Shown: piece by piece, positions 14,531-22,267 of the stretch | Layout: every line of letters begins with the position of its first letter | How positions within the stretch are numbered: position 1 is the stretch's first letter | From: a virus | Length of the DNA stretch: 40,199 bases | IMG/VR virus record: IMGVR_UViG_3300020162_002490 | Span: 1 to 40,199 of that record | Direction: 5' to 3' (one strand) | Notes under the pieces: generated by a model | Database searches by the model: none | What the model was told of the DNA's origin: nothing | The model's input: the letters and a program-made list of their open reading frames with translations, nothing else | Program-made: the position numbers and the translations under genes

Positions 14531-14833
14531 ATGGCAAACACACAATTTAAAGGTAGGCAAAAAGGATCTACTAAAAAAACTTCTACAATTTCAGATCCAT
14601 TATTAGGCAATTACAAAATAATTGTTGATGATGAAAGTTATAATTTAATTTATATAGATCCTGAAACTAAAAGAGAAAAAATAATTGGTTATTATACTAG
14701 ATTAATTAGTGCTTTAAAATTTGTAGTTAAAACTCAAACTATTGAGAAGAAACCTACCTACACTATTAAAGAGTATATCCAAGAATTAGAAACCGTTTTA
14801 AACAATTTAAACAATTTAATTAACAATGAGTAA
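14531..14833 (+). CDS. Hypothetical protein upstream of groES
   Basis: 100 residues. The N-terminus is basic and low-complexity (KGRQKGSTKKTS). It continues with a beta-rich middle (NYKIIVDDESYNLIYIDPE) and a helical C-terminus with Asn/Leu repeats. It has no chaperone motif. It overlaps the groES start by eight bases, so it is probably produced with the chaperonin; a regulatory or adaptor role would be a guess. Confidence 0.6.
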   Translation: MANTQFKGRQKGSTKKTSTISDPLLGNYKIIVDDESYNLIYIDPETKREKIIGYYTRLISALKFVVKTQTIEKKPTYTIKEYIQELETVLNNLNNLINNE

Positions 14834-15119
14834 ATTAAAACCAAGAGGTGGTAGTATCATCTTGAAACAACTTGAAGAAAATGAAATGAAAGTTGGGAAC
14901 ATTATTATTCCTGATGTAGGTCATGAAAAATCACTTGTAGCTGAAGTTATAGCAGTATCAGATGTATTTAATTGGCATAGAGGAGAATTTGTACCATCCG
15001 ATCTAAAAGTAGGTCAAAAAGTAGTTATCCCACCAATGGGTGCACAAAAATTAACATTAGATAATATAGATTATTTAATTATTTCACAAGAACAAATCCC
15101 ATCAATTATAGAAGATTAA
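14826..15119 (+). CDS. groES: GroES-like co-chaperonin
   Basis: 97 residues, the usual GroES size. Seen: KPRGGSIILKQLE at the N-terminus, a mobile loop with the hydrophobic III tripeptide (GNIIIPDVG) used to bind GroEL, AEVIAV, VGQKVVIPPMG, and DYLIISQEQI at the end. It caps the GroEL ring during folding. The gene lies two bases before groEL, the standard arrangement. Together with groEL and hsp20 it forms a phage chaperone cassette inside the replication block. Confidence 0.92.
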   Translation: MSKLKPRGGSIILKQLEENEMKVGNIIIPDVGHEKSLVAEVIAVSDVFNWHRGEFVPSDLKVGQKVVIPPMGAQKLTLDNIDYLIISQEQIPSIIED

Positions 15120-15121
15120 TT

Positions 15122-16762
15122 ATGACAGAAACAGTATTTGGACCCGAATTAAAAACAAAACTATTAGAAGGAGTTAGAAAACTTAATAATAGTGTATCAT
15201 CTACCTTAGGACCAGCAGGTAGAACAGTATTAATTAAAGGTGACTATGGCCAATTGACAGTAACCAAAGATGGTGTGTCTGTAGCTAAAGCCTTTAAAGA
15301 ATTAGAAGACCCAGTAGAATCAACAGGTGCTGAATTGGTGCAAAAAGTATCAGTTAAATCAGCAAATGAAGTTGGAGATGGAACAACTACAGGTACTTTA
15401 TTAGCATATGCACTTTTAGAAGAAGGCTTAAAACATGTTAACGCAGGACAAAACGCGGTAGAAATTAAAAAAGGTATTGATGATGCTGTAGAAGAAATTA
15501 AAACCGCTCTTAACAATCTAACGGAAGATATTTCCGATAATCAACAAATCAAAGAAGTTGCTACTATTTCAGGTAATAATGATACAGAAATTGGGAATTT
15601 AATAGCTACCGCTTTAGAAAAAGTAGGTAGAGATGGAGTAGTTGCCATCGAAGAGTCAAAATCAGGTGAAACTTCACTTGAAGTTGTAGAAGGTATGCAA
15701 TTTGATAGAGGTTATAAATCACCTTATTTTGTAACTGATAATAATACAATGACAGCTGTATTAGATAATCCTTATATCTTAATTTACAATGGTAGAATAA
15801 CATCTGTAAACGAATTAGTACCTGCTTTAACATTAGCTAATACTGAAAAACGTTCGTTGTTAATTGTAGCTGAAGATATAGATGGTGAAGCGTTAGCTAT
15901 ATCAATTGTTAATAAAATGAGAGGTGTTGTAAATGTAGTAGCGGTTAAAGCACCTGAATTTGGAGATCGTAGAACAATGGCTTTAGAAGATTTAGCTATT
16001 ATTACAGGTGGTCAAGTTCTTTCTAAAGATAAAGGACATAAACTTGATAAAATTGATGTTAATACTTTAAAACAATGTTTAGGTACTTCTCGTACTACTA
16101 CAATTAGTAAAGATAAAACAACAATTGTTGATGGTAAAGGTGAAGAAGCTGCAATTAAAACTAGAGCACAAGAAATTAAAAAACAAATTGATGATGCTGG
16201 TTCCCCATTTGAAAAAGAAAAATTGCAAGAACGTTTAGGTAAAATGATTGGTGGTGTAGCTATTATTAACGTAGGTGGTAATAGTGAATTAGAAATTAAA
16301 GAGAAAAAAGATAGAGTAGAAGATGCTTTATTCGCTACAAGAGCAGCTCTTGAAGAAGGTATTGTAATTGGTGGTGGAACAGCATTATTATATGCTAGAA
16401 AAGCAATTACATTTGAAGGTTCAAATGATTTTGTTTTAGGTAAAAAAATAGTTTATAAAGCTGTAACTTCACCATTCCAAAAAATATTAACTAACGCGGG
16501 ACATGATCTTGTAGAAGTACAATATTTAGGTTCTAAATTAACTGATTCAGAGAAAGGAAGTAATTGGAATGGTCTTAACTATAAAGACTTATCAACAATG
16601 GATTTCAAAGCAGCTGGTATTATTGATCCTAAAAAAGTAACTCGTATTGCATTAGAAAATGCAGCATCAGTCGCGGGTACAATTTTAACAACTGAATCTG
16701 TAATTTACGAGAAAAAAGAAGACACTAAAGAAGAAATCAATCCTATGCAAGGAATGATGTAA
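15122..16762 (+). CDS. groEL: GroEL-like chaperonin
   Basis: 546 residues, full length (E. coli 548). The ATP site is present: [19 protein letters not shown], and GDGTTT with D86. The apical substrate surface is kept: [10 protein letters not shown] and NELVPAL correspond to the hydrophobic residues that hold client proteins. [20 protein letters not shown] and [11 protein letters not shown] are further family signatures. The C-terminus is short (NPMQGMM) rather than a long GGM tail. All evidence points to an active folding chamber working with the upstream GroES. Full GroES/GroEL pairs are uncommon in phages. Confidence 0.97.
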   Translation: MTETVFGPELKTKLLEGVRKLNNSVSSTLGPAGRTVLIKGDYGQLTVTKDGVSVAKAFKELEDPVESTGAELVQKVSVKSANEVGDGTTTGTLLAYALLEEGLKHVNAGQNAVEIKKGIDDAVEEIKTALNNLTEDISDNQQIKEVATISGNNDTEIGNLIATALEKVGRDGVVAIEESKSGETSLEVVEGMQFDRGYKSPYFVTDNNTMTAVLDNPYILIYNGRITSVNELVPALTLANTEKRSLLIVAEDIDGEALAISIVNKMRGVVNVVAVKAPEFGDRRTMALEDLAIITGGQVLSKDKGHKLDKIDVNTLKQCLGTSRTTTISKDKTTIVDGKGEEAAIKTRAQEIKKQIDDAGSPFEKEKLQERLGKMIGGVAIINVGGNSELEIKEKKDRVEDALFATRAALEEGIVIGGGTALLYARKAITFEGSNDFVLGKKIVYKAVTSPFQKILTNAGHDLVEVQYLGSKLTDSEKGSNWNGLNYKDLSTMDFKAAGIIDPKKVTRIALENAASVAGTILTTESVIYEKKEDTKEEINPMQGMM

Positions 16763-16767
16763 TAAAT

Positions 16768-16796
16768 TTGGAGAGGTGAAAACCTCTCCATATATT
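16768..16796 (+). promoter_or_regulatory. Promoter, TTGG-N17-CATATATT, hairpin in spacer
   Basis: TTGG at 16768-16771, 17 bases, CATATATT at 16789-16796. Almost the whole spacer is a perfect hairpin (16770-16789). It sits between groEL and the clamp-loader gene, and the start at 16806 is ten bases downstream. Confidence 0.68.
16770..16789 (+). terminator. Hairpin with GAAA loop after groEL
   Basis: GGAGAGGT and ACCTCTCC form an eight-pair perfect stem, extendable by one T-A pair, closed by the GNRA tetraloop GAAA. There is no T-run after it, so it may act as a weak terminator, an RNA-stabilising 3' end or a processing site rather than a standard terminator. Confidence 0.6.
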
Positions 16797-16805
16797 ATAA
16801 AAGTT

Positions 16806-17717
16806 ATGTTCAATAAAAAACACACCTTATTTACTGAAAAGTACCGCCCAGATATCTTAAAAGGATATATTGGTAATGAAGATTTTAAATCATCCTTACA
16901 ACAATGGATTGATACTAATGATATCCCTCATTTATTACTTGCGGGTCCTGCTGGTACGGGAAAAACAACAGCTGCTAAATTAATAGTAAACAATATTAAT
17001 TGTGATTTTATATACATTAATTGCTCAGATGAAAATGGTGTTGATACTATTAGAGATAAGGTAAAGTCGTTTGTTTCTGCTGCTAGTTTTAAACCACTTA
17101 AAGTGGTTATAATGGATGAAGCAGATTTTTTAACTATTAATGCCCAAGCAGCTCTTAGAAACGTAATTGAAACTTATAGTTTAAACGCTCGTTTTGTATT
17201 TACTTGTAATTTTATAGAACGAATCATTGACCCAATCCAGTCTAGAACTGTTATGTTTGAGTTAATACCTCCTTCTATGCAAGATGTAGCATTTAAATGT
17301 GTTGAGATTTTAGATTTAGAGGGTGTGACTTACACTAGGGCTGATATAGTAAGAATTGTTAAACAAACTTACCCTGATATTAGAAAAACTTTAAACTTAT
17401 TACAATCCTCTATTAAAAATGGAGAATTAGTAGAAAGTAGAACTAATACTAATTTTAAACAAACCTCTGATAAAATAATCGAATTACTTAAAGGTCAAAA
17501 CATTAAAAACTTTACTACTATAAGACAGTTAGTAATGGATTCAAATGTTAGAGACTATAATGAATTATATAGGATATTATTTGAAAGATCAGATGAGTAT
17601 AGTAACTCAGCAGTTACTACTCTTATAATAGCAGATTACCAACATAAATCAATTATGGCACCTGATAAAGAAATTACATTTTGTGCCTGCATAGCTAAAT
17701 TATTAACAACTAAATAA
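16806..17717 (+). CDS. Clamp loader large subunit (T4 gp44-like AAA+ ATPase)
   Basis: 303 residues. Loads the sliding clamp onto primer ends using ATP. Seen: FTEKYRPDIL at the N-terminus, Walker A GPAGTGKTT (K53), Walker B VVIMDEAD, sensor 1 FTCNF, and the arginine-finger segment IQSRTVMFEL (usually SRC). Length fits T4 gp44 (319). I choose ATG 16806, preceded by AAAAGTTATG. A start near 16776 would lie inside the promoter-hairpin. The small subunit follows after one intervening gene. Confidence 0.93.
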   Translation: MFNKKHTLFTEKYRPDILKGYIGNEDFKSSLQQWIDTNDIPHLLLAGPAGTGKTTAAKLIVNNINCDFIYINCSDENGVDTIRDKVKSFVSAASFKPLKVVIMDEADFLTINAQAALRNVIETYSLNARFVFTCNFIERIIDPIQSRTVMFELIPPSMQDVAFKCVEILDLEGVTYTRADIVRIVKQTYPDIRKTLNLLQSSIKNGELVESRTNTNFKQTSDKIIELLKGQNIKNFTTIRQLVMDSNVRDYNELYRILFERSDEYSNSAVTTLIIADYQHKSIMAPDKEITFCACIAKLLTTK

Positions 17718-17719
17718 AA

Positions 17720-17968
17720 ATGGAAAATCAACAACCACAAATGAGCTTAGATTTAAGCAAAACAACCCCAATTTTAACTTCTAATGGAGGTAAAATTTGG
17801 CATCAAGGATATCTTTTAAGAAAAGTATCTAAATTTATTACTGGTACTAATGAAGATAATGTACTACCAATTCAAGTATTTTATGACCCAGAAACTGGTG
17901 AGGTTTTAAAAGATGGTTTACCTGATGAATTCAGATTCATTCTAGAAGATGGACAAGAAGGTCAATAA
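17720..17968 (+). CDS. Hypothetical protein between clamp-loader genes
   Basis: 82 residues. Begins MENQQPQMSLDLSKTTPIL, then LLRKVSKFITGT and VFYDPETGEVL. No catalytic motif is seen. Its placement between the two clamp-loader subunits suggests a replication-linked accessory role. It overlaps the next gene by 20 bases. Confidence 0.6.
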   Translation: MENQQPQMSLDLSKTTPILTSNGGKIWHQGYLLRKVSKFITGTNEDNVLPIQVFYDPETGEVLKDGLPDEFRFILEDGQEGQ

Positions 17969-18371
17969 CATATTTGATTGGGTAAAACAAATATCTTATG
18001 ATAAAGAATCATGGTCCTCATTTTCGAATGAGGAGCATGAGATCTTTAACAATTTTATGATTAATAAGATAATCTCAATGAATCCAAACTATATTGAATT
18101 AGTAGCAGAAATTCAAGAATATCAAATACCCAAACAGAAGTTATATGAATTTTATTGTAAAACTTTGCCTAAACAAAAATTCTTTAACAAATATCAAAAA
18201 CCTTCTAAGCAACAGTATAGTAAGGAAGTATTAAACTTATTATCTGAATACTTTCAAATTAGTACTAGAGAAGTTTTAGATTATTGTAATATATTGATGC
18301 AACAAGACATAAAAGATATTTTACAGCAATTAGGTAAAGAAGAAAAAGAAATTAAAAAACTATTAAAATGA
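17949..18371 (+). CDS. Clamp loader small subunit (T4 gp62-like)
   Basis: 140 residues, helical. The part FFNKYQKPSK, then LLSEYFQISTREVLDYCNIL matches the arrangement in T4 gp62, where a helical segment of the form LLAKRYQVNTNDAINY is conserved. Family role: gp62 completes the pentameric clamp loader with gp44. Position just after the gp44-like gene supports the call. T4 gp62 is longer (187), so this version is compact. Confidence 0.7.
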   Translation: MDKKVNNIFDWVKQISYDKESWSSFSNEEHEIFNNFMINKIISMNPNYIELVAEIQEYQIPKQKLYEFYCKTLPKQKFFNKYQKPSKQQYSKEVLNLLSEYFQISTREVLDYCNILMQQDIKDILQQLGKEEKEIKKLLK

Positions 18372-18652
18372 GTGACTCAATAACAAAATGGGCAGAAATG
18401 AATGATAGAGAAGCAACATTTACAATCGATAAAGATAAAAACTCATTAGTAACCCATCCTAAACATTATGGTGGTAAAGATAATCCTTACGAAGCTATTA
18501 AAGTTATAGAAGCTTGGGAAGTAGGATTTAATCTAGGAAATACACTTAAATATATTTCTAGAGCAGGTAAAAAAGATAATATAATTCAGGATTTAGAAAA
18601 AGCTCTATTTTATTTAGATAGAGAAATCCAAAACAGAAAAAAACGTGGCTAA
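18368..18652 (+). CDS. DUF3310 family protein
   Basis: 94 residues. The core HPKHYGG, YEAIKVIEAW, LGNTLKYISRAGKK and DLEKALFYLDREI is the DUF3310 signature found in many phages. T7 gene 1.7, a nucleotide kinase, contains a related domain; whether this short protein has that activity is unknown. It starts at an ATGA overlap with the clamp-loader gene and overlaps the nuclease gene by eight bases. Confidence 0.85.
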   Translation: MSDSITKWAEMNDREATFTIDKDKNSLVTHPKHYGGKDNPYEAIKVIEAWEVGFNLGNTLKYISRAGKKDNIIQDLEKALFYLDREIQNRKKRG

Positions 18653-19616
18653 ACAAATCCCACCAATATTAAAGGATCTTAAAAAAATAATAGTTCCTCC
18701 CGTCAATTACGAAGTTAATAAGTATATATCCTACTCACAATTAAGTATGTTTTCTAACTGCCCGTTTCAATGGGGTTTGAAATATAGAGATGGATTTAAA
18801 GTATTTGAACCTAGTATACACGCGGTGTTTGGAACAGCTTTACACTTAACTTTACAAAACTATTTAACCGTATTGTATGAAGAAAGTGGAGTAGCCGCAG
18901 ATCACTTAGATATTGAAACAGATTTTAAAAATGCCTTAAAAAACGAATACAAACTCACTTTAGAAAAAAATGATAATGTTCATTTCTCCACAGCAGCAGG
19001 ACTAGCAGAGTTTTGTGATGATGGGATTCAAATTCTTAATTTTATTAGAGAGAAAAGAACCACTTACTTTTCTAAAAAAGGTTGGTATTTAGTAGGTTGT
19101 GAATTACCAATTGTTTTGAACCCTATTAAAACTCTAGAAAAAGTCTTTATAACAGGTTTTATTGATGTAGTGTTTTATCATGAACCTACTAATACAATTA
19201 AAATTCTTGATATAAAAACTTCAACTAGAGGTTGGGGTGATAAAGAGAAAAAAGATGATATAAAAATAGCTCAAATATTATTATACAAAAAATTCTTTGC
19301 AGAACAATATGATTTCCCAATTGATAATATTGAAGTAGAATACTTTATTACTAGAAGAAAGGTATATGAAGGAGGAGATTTTCCGCAGAAACGAATCCAA
19401 GAATTTAGACCAGCTGCGGGTAAAATTAAAGTGAACAAATCTACACAATTGTTAGAAGGATTTTTAAATCAAGTATTTGATTCTGAAGGAAATTACAATA
19501 TGGTTGACTTAGAGAAAAAACCAAGTAAACATAATTGTCATTTTTGTCCTTATAAGAATAATCAAGACTTATGTGATAAAAATGAGGAAGTTAAAAAAAC
19601 ATTTAAATTTTATTAA
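18645..19616 (+). CDS. PD-(D/E)XK nuclease, RecB/Cas4-like with Fe-S Cys
   Basis: 323 residues. Nuclease motifs: GTALH, GFIDVV (D174), ILDIKTS (D189, K191), and QILLYKKF as the QxxxY-type motif. Four Cys in the layout of AddB/Cas4-type iron-sulfur clusters: C39 in FSNCPFQW, then C298, C301 and C310 in CHFCPYKNNQDLC. Such enzymes are 5'- or 3'-directed DNA exonucleases in recombination or replication. The start is GTG 18645, overlapping DUF3310; no ATG is available before the first Cys. A transcription break follows. Confidence 0.88.
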   Translation: MAKQIPPILKDLKKIIVPPVNYEVNKYISYSQLSMFSNCPFQWGLKYRDGFKVFEPSIHAVFGTALHLTLQNYLTVLYEESGVAADHLDIETDFKNALKNEYKLTLEKNDNVHFSTAAGLAEFCDDGIQILNFIREKRTTYFSKKGWYLVGCELPIVLNPIKTLEKVFITGFIDVVFYHEPTNTIKILDIKTSTRGWGDKEKKDDIKIAQILLYKKFFAEQYDFPIDNIEVEYFITRRKVYEGGDFPQKRIQEFRPAAGKIKVNKSTQLLEGFLNQVFDSEGNYNMVDLEKKPSKHNCHFCPYKNNQDLCDKNEEVKKTFKFY

Positions 19617-19620
19617 AGTA

Positions 19621-19640
19621 CATATATTTATATATAATAA
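19621..19640 (+). promoter_or_regulatory. Possible promoter before RHH gene
   Basis: CATATATTTATATATAATA follows the nuclease stop and resembles the downstream half of promoters at 31492 and 32199, but no TTG lies 17 bases upstream. It precedes a likely autoregulator gene, so the lack of a -33 element might reflect dependence on an activator. Weak call. Confidence 0.35.
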
Positions 19641-19657
19641 TAATAAAAATATAAATT

Positions 19658-19846
19658 ATGTCACAAAATCAACAATTAACAAGTGTGAAGGTAGATAAAG
19701 ATATCTTTGAGGCTTTCAAAATCGAAACAATTAAAACAAAATTTTCATTACAAAAATTAGCAGACAGGTGTATGCATTTATACTTAACAGACCCTGAATT
19801 CCAAAAAATGGTCCATGATCATATGAATTTAGAATTAGAAAAATAA
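19658..19846 (+). CDS. Ribbon-helix-helix DNA-binding protein
   Basis: 62 residues. TSVKVDKDIFEAFKIETIK gives one beta strand and the first helix; KFSLQKLADRCMHLYLTD gives the turn and second helix. This is the Arc/MetJ-type ribbon-helix-helix pattern, which binds DNA as a dimer. It stands at the head of the glycan locus and may regulate it or itself. Start context AAATTATG. Confidence 0.65.
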   Translation: MSQNQQLTSVKVDKDIFEAFKIETIKTKFSLQKLADRCMHLYLTDPEFQKMVHDHMNLELEK

Positions 19847-19847
19847 T

Positions 19848-20075
19848 ATGAAGATAACAATAGTACAAAACGACGAAAATCTTTTAGAATTAGATTCTGA
19901 AGGTATGTCATCAGAACAGATGGAATCATCTGAAAAAGAACTAAGAGAATTACTAGCAGATAAAGAAGTTCTAGAATGGAATTTAAAATTCGAAGAAGGT
20001 ACGTCTTCTGATGTTTTAGGTGATCTTGATAGCCTTGGTGCTTTTGTAGTAGAACAAATAGTTACAATTAAATAA
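19848..20075 (+). CDS. Acidic hypothetical protein, 75 aa
   Basis: Very acidic, helical middle (GMSSEQMESSEKELRELLADKE) with a beta-rich start and end. It begins one base after the RHH gene and ends four bases before the first glycosyltransferase. It might pair with the RHH protein as an acidic partner, but this is a guess from position and charge only. Confidence 0.55.
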   Translation: MKITIVQNDENLLELDSEGMSSEQMESSEKELRELLADKEVLEWNLKFEEGTSSDVLGDLDSLGAFVVEQIVTIK

Positions 20076-20079
20076 ATTT

Positions 20080-21513
20080 ATGAAAGAAGGTTATATCCCA
20101 AAAGAACAAAGAAAAAAGATATTATTCATTTGCGATGATATCAGAATGCACTCAGGTGTAGCTACAATGTCTAGAGAAATAGTTTTAGGTACAGCTCATC
20201 ATTATAATTGGGTATCAATAGCAGCAGCAATTGATCATCCTGAAGCAGGGCAAAGATTAGATTTATCTCAAGCTACTAATCAAGAAACAGGCCTAACCGA
20301 CGCATCAGTTATATTATATCCAAATAATGGTTATGGTAATGCTGATTTAATTAGAGCTTTAATTAAAAGTGAAAAACCTGATGGGTTATTTTTCTTCACA
20401 GACCCAAGATATTATGATTGGTTGTTTGCTATTGAAAATGAAATCCGAAAACAAATCCCAATGATTTATATTAATATTTGGGATGATTTACCAGCTCCTT
20501 TATATAATAAAGCGTTTTATGAATCATGTGATACTTTATTAGCAATTAGTAAACAAACTAAGAACATCAATGAAATGGTTTTAGGTGCTAAAGCTAAAGA
20601 CAAAATTATTACTTATGTACCTCATGGTATTAATGAAGAAGTATTTTATCCTATTAATACTTCTGAAGAGATGGGTAAATTACAATTAATGAAATCAAAA
20701 CTATTTAATGATAAGGAATTTGACTTTACATTACTTTTCAATTCTAGAAACATTAGAAGAAAGTGTATTAGCGATTTATTAGCCGCTCATAAATTATTTC
20801 TAGATTCTTTACCCAAAGAAAAAGCAGATAAAATAGCTTTAGTATTACATACACAACCCGTAGACAATAACGGTACTGACTTATATGCTGTTAGAGAATT
20901 ATTATTTGGTAGAGATTCAAATGTATTTTTCTCAGACCAGAGATTAGAACCTAAAGAAATGAATTTACTCTATAATATAGCAGATGCAGTGGTATTACCT
21001 ACTTCAAATGAAGGGTGGGGATTAGCATTAACAGAGGCTATGATGTCAGGTAAAATGATTATTGCCAACGTAACAGGTGGTATGCAAGATCAAATGAGAT
21101 TTGAAGATGAAAATGGTAAGTGGGTTGATTTCACTTCTGAATTCCCTTCAAACCATTTTGGCAAGTATAAAAAACATGGTAAATGGGCAGTACCAGTATT
21201 TCCAAATAACATGTCTTTAGTAGGTTCACCAACTACACCTTACATTTGGGATGATAAATTAGACTTTAGAGAATTGGCTCAAGCTATTCAAAAAGTATAT
21301 GAAATGTCACCTGAAACCAGAACTGAAAATGGATTAGCAGCTAGAGAATGGGTTACATCAGATGAGTCAGGTATGTCAGCTAGAGTGATGTGTAAAAATA
21401 TTATTAAAGATATTGATTTAACTTTAAACACATTTACACCAAGAAAATCATTTGAATTTATTAAAACAACAGAGATACCAGCATTAGAATTGGTTCACCC
21501 ACTAACATATTAA
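20080..21513 (+). CDS. GT-B glycosyltransferase (family 4-like)
   Basis: 477 residues. The N-terminal domain begins KILFICDDIRMHSGVATMSREI, typical of sugar-nucleotide transferases (summarised). The C-terminal domain holds FLFNSRNIRRK-like and LPTSNEGWGLALTEAMMSGK, the E-x7-E donor-binding signature of retaining GT-B enzymes, followed by ANVTGG. It probably transfers a sugar from a nucleotide donor in the cytoplasm. It is the first of at least five glycosyltransferase-type genes in the locus. The HNH endonuclease gene lies directly downstream. Confidence 0.85.
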   Translation: MKEGYIPKEQRKKILFICDDIRMHSGVATMSREIVLGTAHHYNWVSIAAAIDHPEAGQRLDLSQATNQETGLTDASVILYPNNGYGNADLIRALIKSEKPDGLFFFTDPRYYDWLFAIENEIRKQIPMIYINIWDDLPAPLYNKAFYESCDTLLAISKQTKNINEMVLGAKAKDKIITYVPHGINEEVFYPINTSEEMGKLQLMKSKLFNDKEFDFTLLFNSRNIRRKCISDLLAAHKLFLDSLPKEKADKIALVLHTQPVDNNGTDLYAVRELLFGRDSNVFFSDQRLEPKEMNLLYNIADAVVLPTSNEGWGLALTEAMMSGKMIIANVTGGMQDQMRFEDENGKWVDFTSEFPSNHFGKYKKHGKWAVPVFPNNMSLVGSPTTPYIWDDKLDFRELAQAIQKVYEMSPETRTENGLAAREWVTSDESGMSARVMCKNIIKDIDLTLNTFTPRKSFEFIKTTEIPALELVHPLTY

Positions 21514-21530
21514 TAGATAATATTGAGTTT

Positions 21531-21576
21531 TCCGTTGGGTACATATATTTATTAATATAAATGCGTACCCAATGGA
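21531..21576 (+). promoter_or_regulatory. Long hairpin covering the HNH gene start
   Basis: TCCGTTGGGTAC (21531-21542) pairs with GTACCCAATGGA (21565-21576), 12 pairs with one G-T, around a 22-base AT-rich loop. The right arm includes the ATG (21572-21574) of the endonuclease gene, so the hairpin would hide the translation start. The loop begins with ATATATTTATTAATATAA, close to the promoter -7 element. The start would be open if transcription began inside the loop. Confidence 0.6.
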
Positions 21577-22243
21577 TTATCAAATAATTTACAATCAACT
21601 AATAGAAAGAGCTCAAAATAGAACCTTAGAAGGTTATAAAGAAAAGCATCATATCCTCCCTAAATGTTTAGGAGGAAATAATAATAAAGAAAATCTAGTA
21701 GAACTTACAGCAAGAGAACATTTCTTATGTCATATGTTACTCTGTGAAATATACCCTAAAGAAAATAAACTTAAACATGCCTTATTCCTAATGTCTATAG
21801 GTAAACAAAAAGTGAAAGAAAATCATTATGTTATAGGTTCTAGAGTGTATGAAAGACTTAAAACTGAGTATTCTCAACTTTTAACTGGTAAAAATCAATC
21901 ACAGGAAACTAAGGATAAAAAGAGTAAAACTATGTTAGAAGTTTGGGAAAATAAAACCCAAGAAGAAAAATCTATAATAGGGTTAAAAAGATGGGATACT
22001 AGAGTTAAAAATGGAACTACTAATATTAAAAGTATTAATAGAAGCAACTCACTAAAAGGTAGAAAAATTACTTGGGATAGAGGAGTTAATAAAGCTATAC
22101 TTCAATATGATAAACAAAACAACTTTATCAAAGAATGGCCAAGTATAGCAGAAGCTCAAAGGCAAATAGGAGGTGATATAAAATCAGCTCTAAACGGTAG
22201 ATCAAAAACTGCTGCTGGTTTTGTTTGGAAATACAAAAAATAG
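21572..22243 (+). CDS. HNH homing endonuclease with NUMOD domain
   Basis: 223 residues. HNH core: KHHILPKCLGG (H26, H27), NLVELTAREHFLCHMLL. A middle NUMOD3-like stretch (GKNQSQETKDKKSKTM) and a C-terminal NUMOD1-type DNA-binding domain (AILQYDKQNNFIKEWPS, then AEAQRQIGG) follow. Free-standing enzymes of this kind cut DNA lacking the gene, so copying spreads it. It is inserted between two glycosyltransferase genes. The start is buried in a 12-pair hairpin, a device also known for T4 homing endonuclease genes. Confidence 0.9.
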   Translation: MDYQIIYNQLIERAQNRTLEGYKEKHHILPKCLGGNNNKENLVELTAREHFLCHMLLCEIYPKENKLKHALFLMSIGKQKVKENHYVIGSRVYERLKTEYSQLLTGKNQSQETKDKKSKTMLEVWENKTQEEKSIIGLKRWDTRVKNGTTNIKSINRSNSLKGRKITWDRGVNKAILQYDKQNNFIKEWPSIAEAQRQIGGDIKSALNGRSKTAAGFVWKYKK

Positions 22244-22253
22244 TTATTATATT
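22225..22253 (+). promoter_or_regulatory. Promoter, TTGG-N17-ATTATATT
   Basis: TTGG at 22225-22228 lies inside the end of the endonuclease gene; 17 bases later ATTATATT spans 22246-22253, the same element as at 14503. It would restart transcription of the glycan genes downstream of the inserted endonuclease. No hairpin in the spacer. Confidence 0.55.
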
Positions 22254-22267
22254 AAAATAAAAAAAAA

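Noticed and set aside
15244-15833. Two - strand open frames across groEL
   Set aside because: Both lie opposite a clearly coding GroEL sequence and give unlike-protein compositions; they are shadows.
16776-16806. Longer start for the clamp-loader gene inside the hairpin
   Set aside because: The upstream start lies in the promoter/hairpin; ATG 16806 has the AAAAGTTATG context and gives the normal N-terminus FTEKYRP.
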